Shown piece after piece: positions 14,437 to 20,305 of a DNA stretch of 20,305 bases. The position numbers and the translations under genes were made by a program. Below the pieces are notes generated by a model. The model was given only the letters and a program-made list of their open reading frames with translations, made no database searches and was not told the origin of the DNA. Each line of letters opens with the position of its first letter. The first letter of the stretch is position 1. Location: assembly GCA_015233265.1 (NCBI GenBank), contig JADFXZ010000021.1, positions 1 through 20,305 on the forward strand. Reading direction: 5' to 3'. This DNA comes from Nitrospirota bacterium (GTDB taxonomy: Bacteria > Nitrospirota > Thermodesulfovibrionia > Thermodesulfovibrionales > Magnetobacteriaceae).

Positions 14437-15768
14437 TTAGTAATTCTTGCTGGTCATATTCTTCATTAAGTGCAGGATATCCTTTCTCTTGTCCATGCTA
14501 AGGTCAATAAATTGAATTGTTATCCATATCTGTGCCTCACCGTAAACTGATTCAGTGTAATAGTTGACAAGGGTACCTTTCACTTCGGATACTTCTATTT
14601 TGTCGGCTTGCCCTGTTGAATCCTTCGCATATCCTGTAATAACACAGGCTATATTGTCCAATTTGTGTGGAAGATTGATTTCACACATTTTAAATGTACA
14701 GGTCATACCGCCTTCGCTTATATTGCAAAGATTTCCGTTGGCAACACCGGAATCAAATTGTAATGTCACAAGGCCATCCGCTTCATGGCGCTGGTGTTTT
14801 CGCTGACCCAATCCTATGTGTTTTCTTAATAATTTAGATTGGTTGTCGGCATTTAGGACATTGGGTCTGTTGTAAATTACCCAGTACACTAGTCCAACCA
14901 TAAGTCCACCTATTATGTTGCCTATCGATACTGGAATGAGGTTGGCAACTATGAAATTATTCCACGTTAGAGTTGCATAAGTATCTGCGGCGGCACTGCC
15001 CGCCTTAGCCCAGAATTCTGGTTGCGCCCCGTTTTTAATAAAAATACCGGCTGGAATCAGGTACATATTTGCAACACAGTGTTCAAATCCTATGGTGACA
15101 AAGGCGGTGATGGGAAATATTATGCTGACAATTTTATCTACCACAGTCCGTCCCGAGAAACAGAGCCAAATAGCAAGGCACACGAGGGCGTTACAATAAA
15201 TCCCCCTAATCAATGCCTCCATAAAGGGTATATTGCACTTAGCAGTTGCTATAGTTAACGCCTGAAGCCCGAAGATGCCATCCGACAACTTATACTGACC
15301 GCTTGCAAATATAAGGTATGCAGTCGTAATTGCACCGATTAGGTTGCCTGCGTAGACTACAGTCCAATTTCTTGCTAACAACTTGATTGATATCTTTTTG
15401 CTGGCTGCCGCCATAGTTATAAGAATGTTACCAGTAAAGAGTTCAGAGCCAGCTATCACGACCAAAATCAGGCCCAGGCAAAATGAAAGACCTCCTGCTA
15501 ATCTCATTATACCGGCTGGTAGTTTAATTGCACCAGCAACCCCGTTACCAGTAGTGACAACAGTAAAGAATATTGACCCCAGCGATATAAACGCACCAGC
15601 CAGAATCGACAGGGCAAGAAGCGTAAACAAATCAAGGTTGGCCTTTATAACCCCAATGTTTTCGGCCTTGATCGTAATTTCTTTGGGCAAGAGGTTGTCA
15701 ACTGACGCCACAGCCTTGCCGCTGTCTGAAACGAGATTCTGTGTATTTGGCTGTTGGGCCACTGCCAT
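14437..15768 (-). CDS. Formate/nitrite-family (FNT) channel fused to a C-terminal PilZ domain
   Basis: An inner-membrane pentameric-type channel for formate, nitrite or a similar monovalent anion, carrying a cytosolic c-di-GMP-receptor-like tail. Numbered from the upstream ATG at 15798, the FNT part spans residues 55-310. Signatures are NWTVVYAGNLIGA (144-156), RGIYCNALVCLAIWL (198-212), GFEHCVANMYLIPAG (237-251, pore histidine H240) and NLIPVSIGNIIGGLMVG (286-302). After a short linker comes RKHQR (333-337) and NISEGG (359-364), matching the two PilZ ligand motifs RxxxR and (D/N)xSxxG; a beta-rich domain continues to residue 453. The ATG at 15768 (residue 11) has GGGAGG 3 nt upstream and is preferred; the ATG at 15798 lacks an RBS. 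FNT channels are normally about 280 residues and end after the last helix. Substrate cannot be decided from the sequence. Gating by c-di-GMP is inferred. Confidence 0.88.
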   Translation of the reverse strand: MAVAQQPNTQNLVSDSGKAVASVDNLLPKEITIKAENIGVIKANLDLFTLLALSILAGAFISLGSIFFTVVTTGNGVAGAIKLPAGIMRLAGGLSFCLGLILVVIAGSELFTGNILITMAAASKKISIKLLARNWTVVYAGNLIGAITTAYLIFASGQYKLSDGIFGLQALTIATAKCNIPFMEALIRGIYCNALVCLAIWLCFSGRTVVDKIVSIIFPITAFVTIGFEHCVANMYLIPAGIFIKNGAQPEFWAKAGSAAADTYATLTWNNFIVANLIPVSIGNIIGGLMVGLVYWVIYNRPNVLNADNQSKLLRKHIGLGQRKHQRHEADGLVTLQFDSGVANGNLCNISEGGMTCTFKMCEINLPHKLDNIACVITGYAKDSTGQADKIEVSEVKGTLVNYYTESVYGEAQIWITIQFIDLSMDKRKDILHLMKNMTSKNY

Positions 15769-15798
15769 AAACCTCCCTGCATTGAACTGCCGCCGCAT

Positions 15799-16035
15799 AG
15801 TGTTAACAGCTCAAGAAATGCTGTATCACTCTCAGCGTTGTATAGACAGCTAAGTGTACCATGAGTGGTTGATCTGTTTCCAGTCGGAGCGATGTTTTAT
15901 CAGGGCAAATACAGTATGAATTGTTTAGTCTGTCATTGCAGCGAAAGCGGCAATCCAGCCTTTTGAGACAAACAAATGATAACATTTGTCTATCACTACA
16001 AGGAAGACATGAGATAGTAAAAGGCTGAAACTTAA
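15799..16035. repeat. Gene-free stretch with partial MITE copy D (15901 to about 16031)
   Basis: Copy D begins CAGGGCAAATACAGTATGAA and resembles the left half of element A, including a TCTGTCATTGCAGCGAAAGC block and a later ACATGAGA block, but is more diverged and has no right-hand terminal repeat. A small hairpin (ACAAATG, four bases, CATTTGT) lies inside at about 15970-15990. The 100 bp between copy D and the FNT start must hold that gene's promoter; a minus-strand TGGTACACT is a weak extended -10 candidate. I see no protein gene here. Confidence 0.65.
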
Positions 16036-16365
16036 TTACCGCATGTTTAGATCAGTTAATATTTTATCAAATTTTTCATCTAATTCTTCTATCCCAATAA
16101 ATATATTATTTAGTTTATTTGATACATCCACAACCTCCTGACTTGGATCATTTTCTGTCGTTGTCTGCATAGATGACTGATGTGCAATAGCACCTCTGTG
16201 TTTGCCAAATTGGTTAATATAAGCTAATCAGGCAGGGTCAATATCGTCAAACTGAATCCCAATAGGCAAAAGTAGTCTTAATAAGTTTTCTTCTTTAATT
16301 CCATTATTATGCTGTAACCGTTCACCCACCTTAACACCTTGATTATTAAGGATATTTTGTGTATA
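16036..16365 (-). pseudogene. Remnant of a HEPN-domain (RiboL-PSP-HEPN-like) protein
   Basis: A minus-strand frame reads LQHNNGIKEENLLRLLLPI and then GIQFDDIDPA, TGA (16228-16230), LAYINQFGKHRGAIAH and EVVDVSNKLNNIFIGIEELD, ending in TAA at 16036-16038. The block RGAIAH fits the HEPN ribonuclease motif RxxxxH. In this family the position after DPA or similar is usually tryptophan, so TGA is best explained as a TGG-to-TGA nonsense mutation. The N-terminal part is missing: the frame enters the neighbouring IS66-like element at about 16314 and has no start codon. HEPN proteins are typically RNases in defence or toxin systems. This copy is almost certainly dead. The family name rests on recalled similarity. 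Confidence 0.6.
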
Positions 16366-16494
16366 TCAAAATACACCCCAAAAACAAAAAAGTCTTTAAA
16401 ATCAAGCAGTTATGTCAAACGCCGTTGTTGGCAATCCAATCTCTGTATGGAAATTATCCTTATAAATCAATCACTTTACTGGGTGAACGGTTAC
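16314..16494. mobile_element. Short element with IS66-like GTAA ends
   Basis: The segment begins GTAACCGTTCACCCA and ends with its exact reverse complement, a perfect 15-bp terminal inverted repeat around 181 bp. IS66-family elements end in GTAA and make 8-bp duplications. The flanks here (ATTATGCT left, GCCGGATG right) do not match, so either the element mediated a deletion or the two ends belong to a collapsed larger IS. It encodes nothing recognisable and separates two gene remnants. Confidence 0.65.
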
Positions 16495-16605
16495 GCCGGA
16501 TGACCATAACACAGCCTTGGGTTGAGATAGATTTATAGATTTTAAGTCATCTTGATCTTCATCATCTTTTCTGTCATCGTCGATTGCATCATTGTCGTAG
16601 TCCGT
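16471..16605 (-). pseudogene. N-terminal remnant of a DUF262-like protein with mutated start codon
   Basis: A minus-strand frame begins at ACG (16603-16605), placed 7 nt after a perfect GGAGG. It encodes an acidic leader (DYDNDAIDDDRKDDEDQDD) then LKSINLSQPKAVLWSSG, where it hits the IS66-like end at 16494 and soon stops. The spacing suggests that ACG is a decayed ATG. The QPKAVLWSS segment resembles the N-terminus of DUF262 (GmrSD-type) proteins, in which PKALIWSSDWTxETI is common. An extended -10 (TGTTATAAT, 16636-16644) remains upstream. DUF262 and HEPN genes often sit together, so this and the HEPN remnant may be the two ends of one former module. Confidence 0.5.
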
Positions 16606-16635
16606 AGTAATTCCTCCTTCTTAATTTCTCGGATT

Positions 16636-16644
16636 ATTATAACA
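16636..16644 (-). promoter_or_regulatory. Extended -10 promoter left in front of the DUF262-like remnant
   Basis: Minus-strand TGTTATAAT is a perfect extended -10. The -35 position is poor (TTTATT at 17 bp). Transcription would start near 16629, just upstream of the AAGGAGGA ribosome site at 16612-16619. Confidence 0.45.
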
Positions 16645-16693
16645 CGGAAGTATGGGAAAATAAACATAAAAACAGTAACAGACATAAACCTGC

Positions 16694-17137
16694 CTATTTA
16701 AAACTAAACGCCATCTCCACCGCCTCAGCCGCCGTCTCTGCGGTTATTACGCCTTCTATTTCCCAAGTACCAATCCCTATTACGGGTTTGTTGAACTGCA
16801 GGCCGTAGGCTATCTCTGAAAGCGTGCCGTAGGAGCCGCCTATAGCTATGAGTACGTCTGCGGTTTGCGCTATTATGGCGTTTCTGGCCATGCCCATTCC
16901 GGTTGCAATTGGTATGCCTACGTGCGGATTGGCGTGCGTGGTCTGCCCTTGCGGTAATATCCCCACTGTTAATCCCCCCGCCTCTTTTGCTCCCTTACAG
17001 GCCGCCTCCATGACCCCACCAAGGCCGCCGCACACCAGCAGGCCGCCCTTTTGTGCTATCAGCCTGCCGGTGAGCTGCGCTTGCCCAAGGTGCCACGGGC
17101 TTACGTCTCTTCCTCCGATTACTCCTACTATTACCAC
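16694..17137 (-). CDS. TIGR00725/LOG-like Rossmann protein
   Basis: A 147-residue cytosolic protein. Motifs in order are VGVIGGRD (residues 4-11), VCGGLGGVMEAACKGAKEAG (35-54), GMGMARNAI (80-88) and LIAIGGSYGTLSEIAYG (96-112). These define TIGR00725, related to the LOG family (lysine decarboxylase-like fold) in which RN and GGxGTxxE residues bind a nucleotide and act in phosphoribohydrolase chemistry. The exact substrate of TIGR00725 proteins is not known. The start is a GTG at 17135-17137 with no clear RBS; an in-frame stop lies two codons upstream, so it cannot begin earlier. It is 28 nt after glnA and is probably the last gene of that operon, a location that would suit a nucleotide- or nitrogen-related role. 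Confidence 0.85.
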   Translation of the reverse strand: MVIVGVIGGRDVSPWHLGQAQLTGRLIAQKGGLLVCGGLGGVMEAACKGAKEAGGLTVGILPQGQTTHANPHVGIPIATGMGMARNAIIAQTADVLIAIGGSYGTLSEIAYGLQFNKPVIGIGTWEIEGVITAETAAEAVEMAFSFK

Positions 17138-17165
17138 TGCTTATTTTGCATCGTAGTACGGCATC

Positions 17166-18578
17166 TTATACATCATAGTACAGGTAGAACTCATACGGGT
17201 GCGGCCTCAGTCTCATGGCATCCACCTCTTTCTCCCACTTGTAGGCTACCCATGTCTTTAGCACATCCTCCGTAAACACATCGCCCTTTAACAGAAACTC
17301 GTGATCGGCCTCTATGTTGTTTAATGCCTCGTCAAGGCTTCCAGGCATCTGTGGAACGGTTGCCAACTCCTCCGGTTCGAGATCATATAAGTCCTTATCG
17401 AGCGGCTCGCCCGGGTCTATTCTGTTTTGTATTCCATCTAATCCCGCCATCAGCATTGCCGAAAATGCCAGATATGGATTACATGATGGGTCTGGATATC
17501 TCACCTCTATGCGCTTTGCCTTTGGAGAGGCCGAGTACATCGGGATTCTTATCGAGGCTGAACGATTGCGTGCCGAGTAGGCAAGATTCACAGGGGCTTC
17601 AAACCCTGGGACTAGTCTCTTGTATGAATTTGTCGTCGGATTGGTTATCGCCGCAATTGCCCTTGAGTGCTTGAGGATTCCACCAATATAGTGCAGGGCC
17701 ATTTCGCTCAGTCCGGCGTATCCATTTCCCGGAAACAGCGGCTTATCCCCTTTCCACAGACTCTGGTGAACGTGCATCCCTGAGCCGTTGTCGGCAAATA
17801 GGGGCTTAGGCATAAATGTTGCCGTCTTTCCATTTTTATTTGCCACGTTTTTGATTACGTACTTGAATATCATCAGCCAGTCGGCCATCTTTACCAGCGG
17901 CGAGAATCTCATGTCTATCTCCGCCTGCCCCGCCGTTGCCACTTCATGATGCTGCGCCTCTACCTCGATGCCGCACTTTTGAAGCGTTACGACCATCTCG
18001 GATCTCAGGTCTTCCATAGAGTCATTGGGCGCTACGGGGAAATATCCCTCCTTGTAGCGCGGCTTATAGCCAAGATTCGGTTTTTCGTCCTTGCCTGAGT
18101 TCCAGATGCCTTCCTTAGAATCGATATAGTAATAACCACTGTTTGTAGTCTGGTCATAGCGTATGTCGTCAAAGATAAAAAACTCCGCCTCAGGACCAAA
18201 ATATGCCGTGTCGGCAATACCCGTAGATTGCAGATACTTAGCCGCCTTCTGCGCTATATAACGCGGGTCACGCGTATATGACGACTTGGTTATCGGGTCA
18301 AATATGTTACATATCAGACATAATGTCGGATATTTTGTAAATGGGTCCATCATAGCCGTCGTAGGGTCTGGAATCACCAGCATGTCCGAGGCGTTAATCG
18401 CCTGCCATCCCCTTATCGAAGAGCCGTCAAAACCAAACCCCTCTTCGAACGACTTTTCGCTGAGCTGGCCGATTGGTACGGCGAAATTCTGCCACATACC
18501 GGGGAAATCGACAAACATTAGATTTACCATCACAGTGTCATTTTTCTTCGCATACGCCAGTACTTCTTTGGGTGTCAT
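17166..18578 (-). CDS. glnA: Glutamine synthetase type I
   Basis: A 470-residue enzyme that joins ammonia and glutamate with ATP to make glutamine; it works as a cytosolic dodecamer. Visible signatures are FGFDGSSIRGW (residues 48-58), GPEAEFF, the ATP-site block KPLFADNGSGMHVHQSLW, and NRSASIRIP, all standard for GSI. The adenylylation tyrosine is present as LYDLEPEE (Y398), so control by a GlnE-type adenylyltransferase is likely. The length matches GSI-beta enzymes. The ATG at 18578 has AGGAGG 7 nt upstream. It follows glnB by 22 nt and precedes a TIGR00725 gene by 28 nt. The operon pairs the enzyme with its PII sensor, as in many bacteria. Confidence 0.97.
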   Translation of the reverse strand: MTPKEVLAYAKKNDTVMVNLMFVDFPGMWQNFAVPIGQLSEKSFEEGFGFDGSSIRGWQAINASDMLVIPDPTTAMMDPFTKYPTLCLICNIFDPITKSSYTRDPRYIAQKAAKYLQSTGIADTAYFGPEAEFFIFDDIRYDQTTNSGYYYIDSKEGIWNSGKDEKPNLGYKPRYKEGYFPVAPNDSMEDLRSEMVVTLQKCGIEVEAQHHEVATAGQAEIDMRFSPLVKMADWLMIFKYVIKNVANKNGKTATFMPKPLFADNGSGMHVHQSLWKGDKPLFPGNGYAGLSEMALHYIGGILKHSRAIAAITNPTTNSYKRLVPGFEAPVNLAYSARNRSASIRIPMYSASPKAKRIEVRYPDPSCNPYLAFSAMLMAGLDGIQNRIDPGEPLDKDLYDLEPEELATVPQMPGSLDEALNNIEADHEFLLKGDVFTEDVLKTWVAYKWEKEVDAMRLRPHPYEFYLYYDV

Positions 18579-18600
18579 TAGTTGTCCTCCTGAATTTTGA

Positions 18601-18939
18601 TTATAGGGCTATTTCGCCTCTTTCGCCTGTTCTTATTCTCAGGGCGTCTTCTATGTTATAGATAAATATCTTGCCGTCTCCTATCTTACCGGTTTTTGCC
18701 GTCTTTTCTATCGTGTCGATTACCTTTTCAGCAATAGTGTCAGCAACCACCAGTTCTATTTTTATCTTGGGGATGAAGTCAATGACATACTCAGCACCTC
18801 TGTATAGCTCAGTGTGTCCCTTTTGCCTGCCAAAGCCCTTTACCTCAACCACTGTCATGCCCTGAACGCCGATTGCGTTTATAGCGTCTTTGACCTCGTC
18901 AAGCTTAAACGGCTTAATTATCGCCTCGATTTTTTTCAC
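18601..18939 (-). CDS. glnB: Nitrogen regulatory PII protein
   Basis: A 112-residue cytosolic trimeric signal protein that reads 2-oxoglutarate and ATP/ADP and controls GS adenylylation, ammonium uptake and related targets. It has the canonical start MKKIEAIIKPFKLDEVK, the T-loop GFGRQKGHTELYRGAEYVIDF with uridylylation site Y51, and the C-terminal TGKIGDGKIF and RIRTGERGE motifs. The length is exactly the family norm. The start is a GTG at 18937-18939 with AAGGAGG 9 nt upstream. It lies 23 nt after the amidotransferase gene and 22 nt before glnA. GlnB and GlnK cannot be separated by sequence alone; linkage to glnA rather than amtB favours GlnB. No sigma-54 site is visible in the short gaps. 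Confidence 0.96.
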   Translation of the reverse strand: MKKIEAIIKPFKLDEVKDAINAIGVQGMTVVEVKGFGRQKGHTELYRGAEYVIDFIPKIKIELVVADTIAEKVIDTIEKTAKTGKIGDGKIFIYNIEDALRIRTGERGEIAL

Positions 18940-18962
18940 CTAAACTGCCCTCCTTATATAGT

Positions 18963-19634
18963 TTATTTATTGAAAAACTCTTCATAAAACGCTCGGGCAC
19001 GCCCCGAATACGACGGGTAGATTGCCTCGGTCTGCGTCCTTAGTTCTGCCATATCCAGCGGTTCGTTTGTCATCCAGTCATATACCATCTCCCGGTTTAC
19101 CTCCATGTGAAACTGAAAGGCATAGACCGCACCTCCATACTTAAACGCCTGATTCGGATACATTGCGTTAGAGGCAAGGTGCACCGCCCCCGCTGGCAAG
19201 TCAAACGTCTCCCCGTGCCAGTGAAACACTAATAAATCTGACGTTGCCCCAACGGCAAGGCGCGAAAACGCGGGGTCAGCCATTCCGGCATCAGTTGCCG
19301 CTATTGTGTACCAGCCAACCTCAGGGGCCGGGCCCTTGTATACCTTTGCCCCCAGCGCCTTTGCTATCATCTGTGCGCCAAGGCATATGCCAAGGACTCT
19401 CTTGCCCTTGTCTATAAACTGCCGGACTATCTGCCGCTCTTTTTTCAGATAATCGTCGTCGTCATTTACGGACATTGGGCCGCCCATGATTACAAGCGTA
19501 TTAAAGGCATCCACAGTAGGGACAGCCTCACTGGCTATATTAACTACGGTGTACGCAATAGAGTTCTCCACAAGAAAGTCCTCTATCGTACCAGGCCCTT
19601 CGTTGTCTATATTTTTGACTATCAAAACAGACAT
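18963..19634 (-). CDS. Class I glutamine amidotransferase
   Basis: A 223-residue cytosolic protein with the full class I GATase triad: nucleophile C84 in LGICLGAQM, H176 and E178 in YAFQFHMEV. It should hydrolyse glutamine and pass ammonia on, or act on a gamma-glutamyl compound. The sequence resembles the stand-alone group of GMP-synthase-like GATases (VIMGGPMSVNDDD, VFHWHGETFDLP), some of which are gamma-glutamyl hydrolases. The real acceptor is unknown, and no synthase domain is attached. The ATG at 19632-19634 has AAGGAG with 8-nt spacing. A longer frame from 19742 would add 36 residues without family support. It is the first gene of the glnB-glnA unit, so its product probably uses or limits the glutamine made by GlnA. 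Confidence 0.86.
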   Translation of the reverse strand: MSVLIVKNIDNEGPGTIEDFLVENSIAYTVVNIASEAVPTVDAFNTLVIMGGPMSVNDDDDYLKKERQIVRQFIDKGKRVLGICLGAQMIAKALGAKVYKGPAPEVGWYTIAATDAGMADPAFSRLAVGATSDLLVFHWHGETFDLPAGAVHLASNAMYPNQAFKYGGAVYAFQFHMEVNREMVYDWMTNEPLDMAELRTQTEAIYPSYSGRARAFYEEFFNK

Positions 19635-19654
19635 CCGGTTTACTCCTTGCCGTG

Positions 19655-19693
19655 CTATTTCTTTAGAGACGCCGCCCAATCTTTCAGATTCAC
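19655..19693 (-). other. Possible 12-codon leader ORF before the amidotransferase gene
   Basis: GTG at 19691-19693 is preceded by GGAGG with 6-nt spacing and opens a 12-codon frame (MNLKDWAASLKK) that stops with TAG 20 nt before the amidotransferase start. The ribosome site is good, but it would sit at the very 5' end of a transcript from the promoter at 19711. The reading frame may be chance. Confidence 0.25.
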
Positions 19694-19710
19694 GAGCCAC
19701 CTCCGTTGCT

Positions 19711-19719
19711 ATTATAGCA
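19711..19719 (-). promoter_or_regulatory. Extended -10 promoter of the glutamine amidotransferase-glnB-glnA unit
   Basis: Minus-strand TGCTATAAT is a perfect extended -10; no good -35 is present. Transcription would begin near 19704, about 70 nt before the amidotransferase ATG. No TGGCAC-N5-TTGC sigma-54 site was found between this gene and the radical-SAM gene. Confidence 0.5.
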
Positions 19720-19742
19720 AATCGGCAATACAAATGATACAT

Positions 19743-19965
19743 TAATCAATTTGTAGTGAATTATTTTCATTAAAATACCATTACGTAAGCAATAACCAGC
19801 CATGCCTTCCAATATCACTATCATAAACCGTGCCAGAGTGTAACATGCTATTTATTCGGTCTTTTAAGCGGTTTGCCTCTGTGGAGACGATACAAAATTG
19901 TATTATACTACAATTATGTAATGTCGTTGATATGCAGGTGGTCAGCATGTTGCACAGATAGAGAT
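19743..19965. other. Gap between the radical-SAM gene and the amidotransferase promoter
   Basis: AT-rich intergenic DNA. No RNA gene, convincing terminator or repeat was found. Short frames here lack ribosome sites and family features. Confidence 0.5.
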
Positions 19966-20305
19966 TCATAGTGCCTCTGCCTTGCAATACTCCCGCCAGA
20001 GACTTGCCTTATCTATCCCATTATCTATAAAATCCCATGGCAGCCGCTCATCAAATGCCTTTTTGCGGTAGATATACGCTGAGGCGTCTATTGAGCGCTC
20101 CTTGCAGGCCTTTTCCCAGTCAGTGCCATCGGCCAGTGATTCGACAATCGGTGACACACACCTGTCCCCCATGGCAAACAACCCCTCTATGTATGCGTTT
20201 CTCAGTGCGTCGTGGGTTACCTTTACGTTGATTTGTCTTTTGAGGCCGTCTTTTAATTGCTTCATACGCGCCACGACAACTGCATGATCTGCCATCGGAT
20301 GCCAC
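19966..20305 (-). CDS. C-terminal part of a radical SAM protein (TIGR03960-like), gene continues past the window
   Basis: The frame is open to the right edge (the codons upstream of the first Met read W-H-P), so only about the last 113 residues are seen. The text RNAYIEGLFAMGDRCVSPIVE, SIDASAYIYRKKAFDERLPWDFIDNGIDKASLWREY matches the C-terminus of large B12-binding-type radical SAM proteins (TIGR03960), in which a GDRRV-like block and a LPWDxID block are typical. The catalytic CxxxCxxC cluster and the cobalamin domain would be upstream, outside the window, so activity cannot be judged. It stops at 19966-19968. The 330 bp between it and the amidotransferase start hold no further gene that I can see. 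The family match is from recalled sequence patterns. Confidence 0.68.
   Translation of the reverse strand, partial: WHPMADHAVVVARMKQLKDGLKRQINVKVTHDALRNAYIEGLFAMGDRCVSPIVESLADGTDWEKACKERSIDASAYIYRKKAFDERLPWDFIDNGIDKASLWREYCKAEAL

Noticed and set aside
15803..15985. 60-residue minus-strand frame before the FNT gene
   Set aside because: It translates MITE copy D and lacks an RBS.
15901..16031. CRISPR-like or tandem array among the repeats
   Set aside because: The repeats are dispersed, inverted and transposon-like, with no regular spacing.
17314..17674. Plus-strand frames within glnA
   Set aside because: Antisense to highly conserved glutamine synthetase motifs.
19781..19987. 68-residue minus-strand frame
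   Set aside because: No RBS or family features, and it overlaps the end of the radical-SAM gene.

Overview
The window is a bacterial chromosome segment of moderate G+C. All but one of the genes lie on the minus strand, so transcription mostly runs from high to low coordinates. Taxonomy is inferred only weakly. The glnB-glnA pair, the large dikinase-like gene next to an atypical GAPDH, and the many small mobile remnants would suit a Nitrospirota- or Desulfobacterota-like environmental bacterium. No rRNA, tRNA or CRISPR array was seen.

Layout, left to right. (1) 1-319: a secreted beta-propeller-type gene with intact promoter, RBS and signal peptide is cut off after about 85 residues by what looks like the end of an IS256-type element. 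(2) 465-733: a MITE-like element. (3) 739-7421: a three-gene unit encoding a 1397-residue dikinase-like protein, a divergent GAPDH and a UMF1/Atg22-type MFS transporter, apparently read from an extended -10 promoter as a leaderless mRNA. (4) 7557-7970: an unrecognised 137-residue protein. (5) 8127-8341: a second MITE with a perfect 10-bp target duplication. (6) 8435-9424 (+): a GAF-GGDEF protein with a degenerate active site and an intact I-site. (7) 9482-11063: a 32-residue membrane peptide, an exported TPR protein and a Uma2-family protein. (8) 11302-14126: a siaABC-type partner-switching operon whose phosphatase carries a periplasmic PhnD-like sensor domain. (9) 14191-15768: a small unknown protein and a formate/nitrite channel fused to a C-terminal PilZ domain. 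(10) 15799-16693: a graveyard holding a partial MITE and two gene remnants (DUF262-like N-terminus, HEPN-like C-terminus) separated by an element with IS66-like ends. (11) 16694-19634: a nitrogen unit of class I glutamine amidotransferase, PII, glutamine synthetase and a TIGR00725/LOG-like protein. (12) 19966-20305: the 3' end of a radical-SAM gene.

The most interesting theme is the 8.4-15.8 kb block. A PilZ-fused anion channel, a complete SiaABC module (known in Pseudomonas to control a diguanylate cyclase) and a GGDEF protein that keeps only its c-di-GMP-binding I-site lie within 7.5 kb. I propose that this is a locus in which ligand sensing by the SiaA-like protein feeds c-di-GMP control of formate/nitrite transport. 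The linkage is inference; the domains are read from the sequence.
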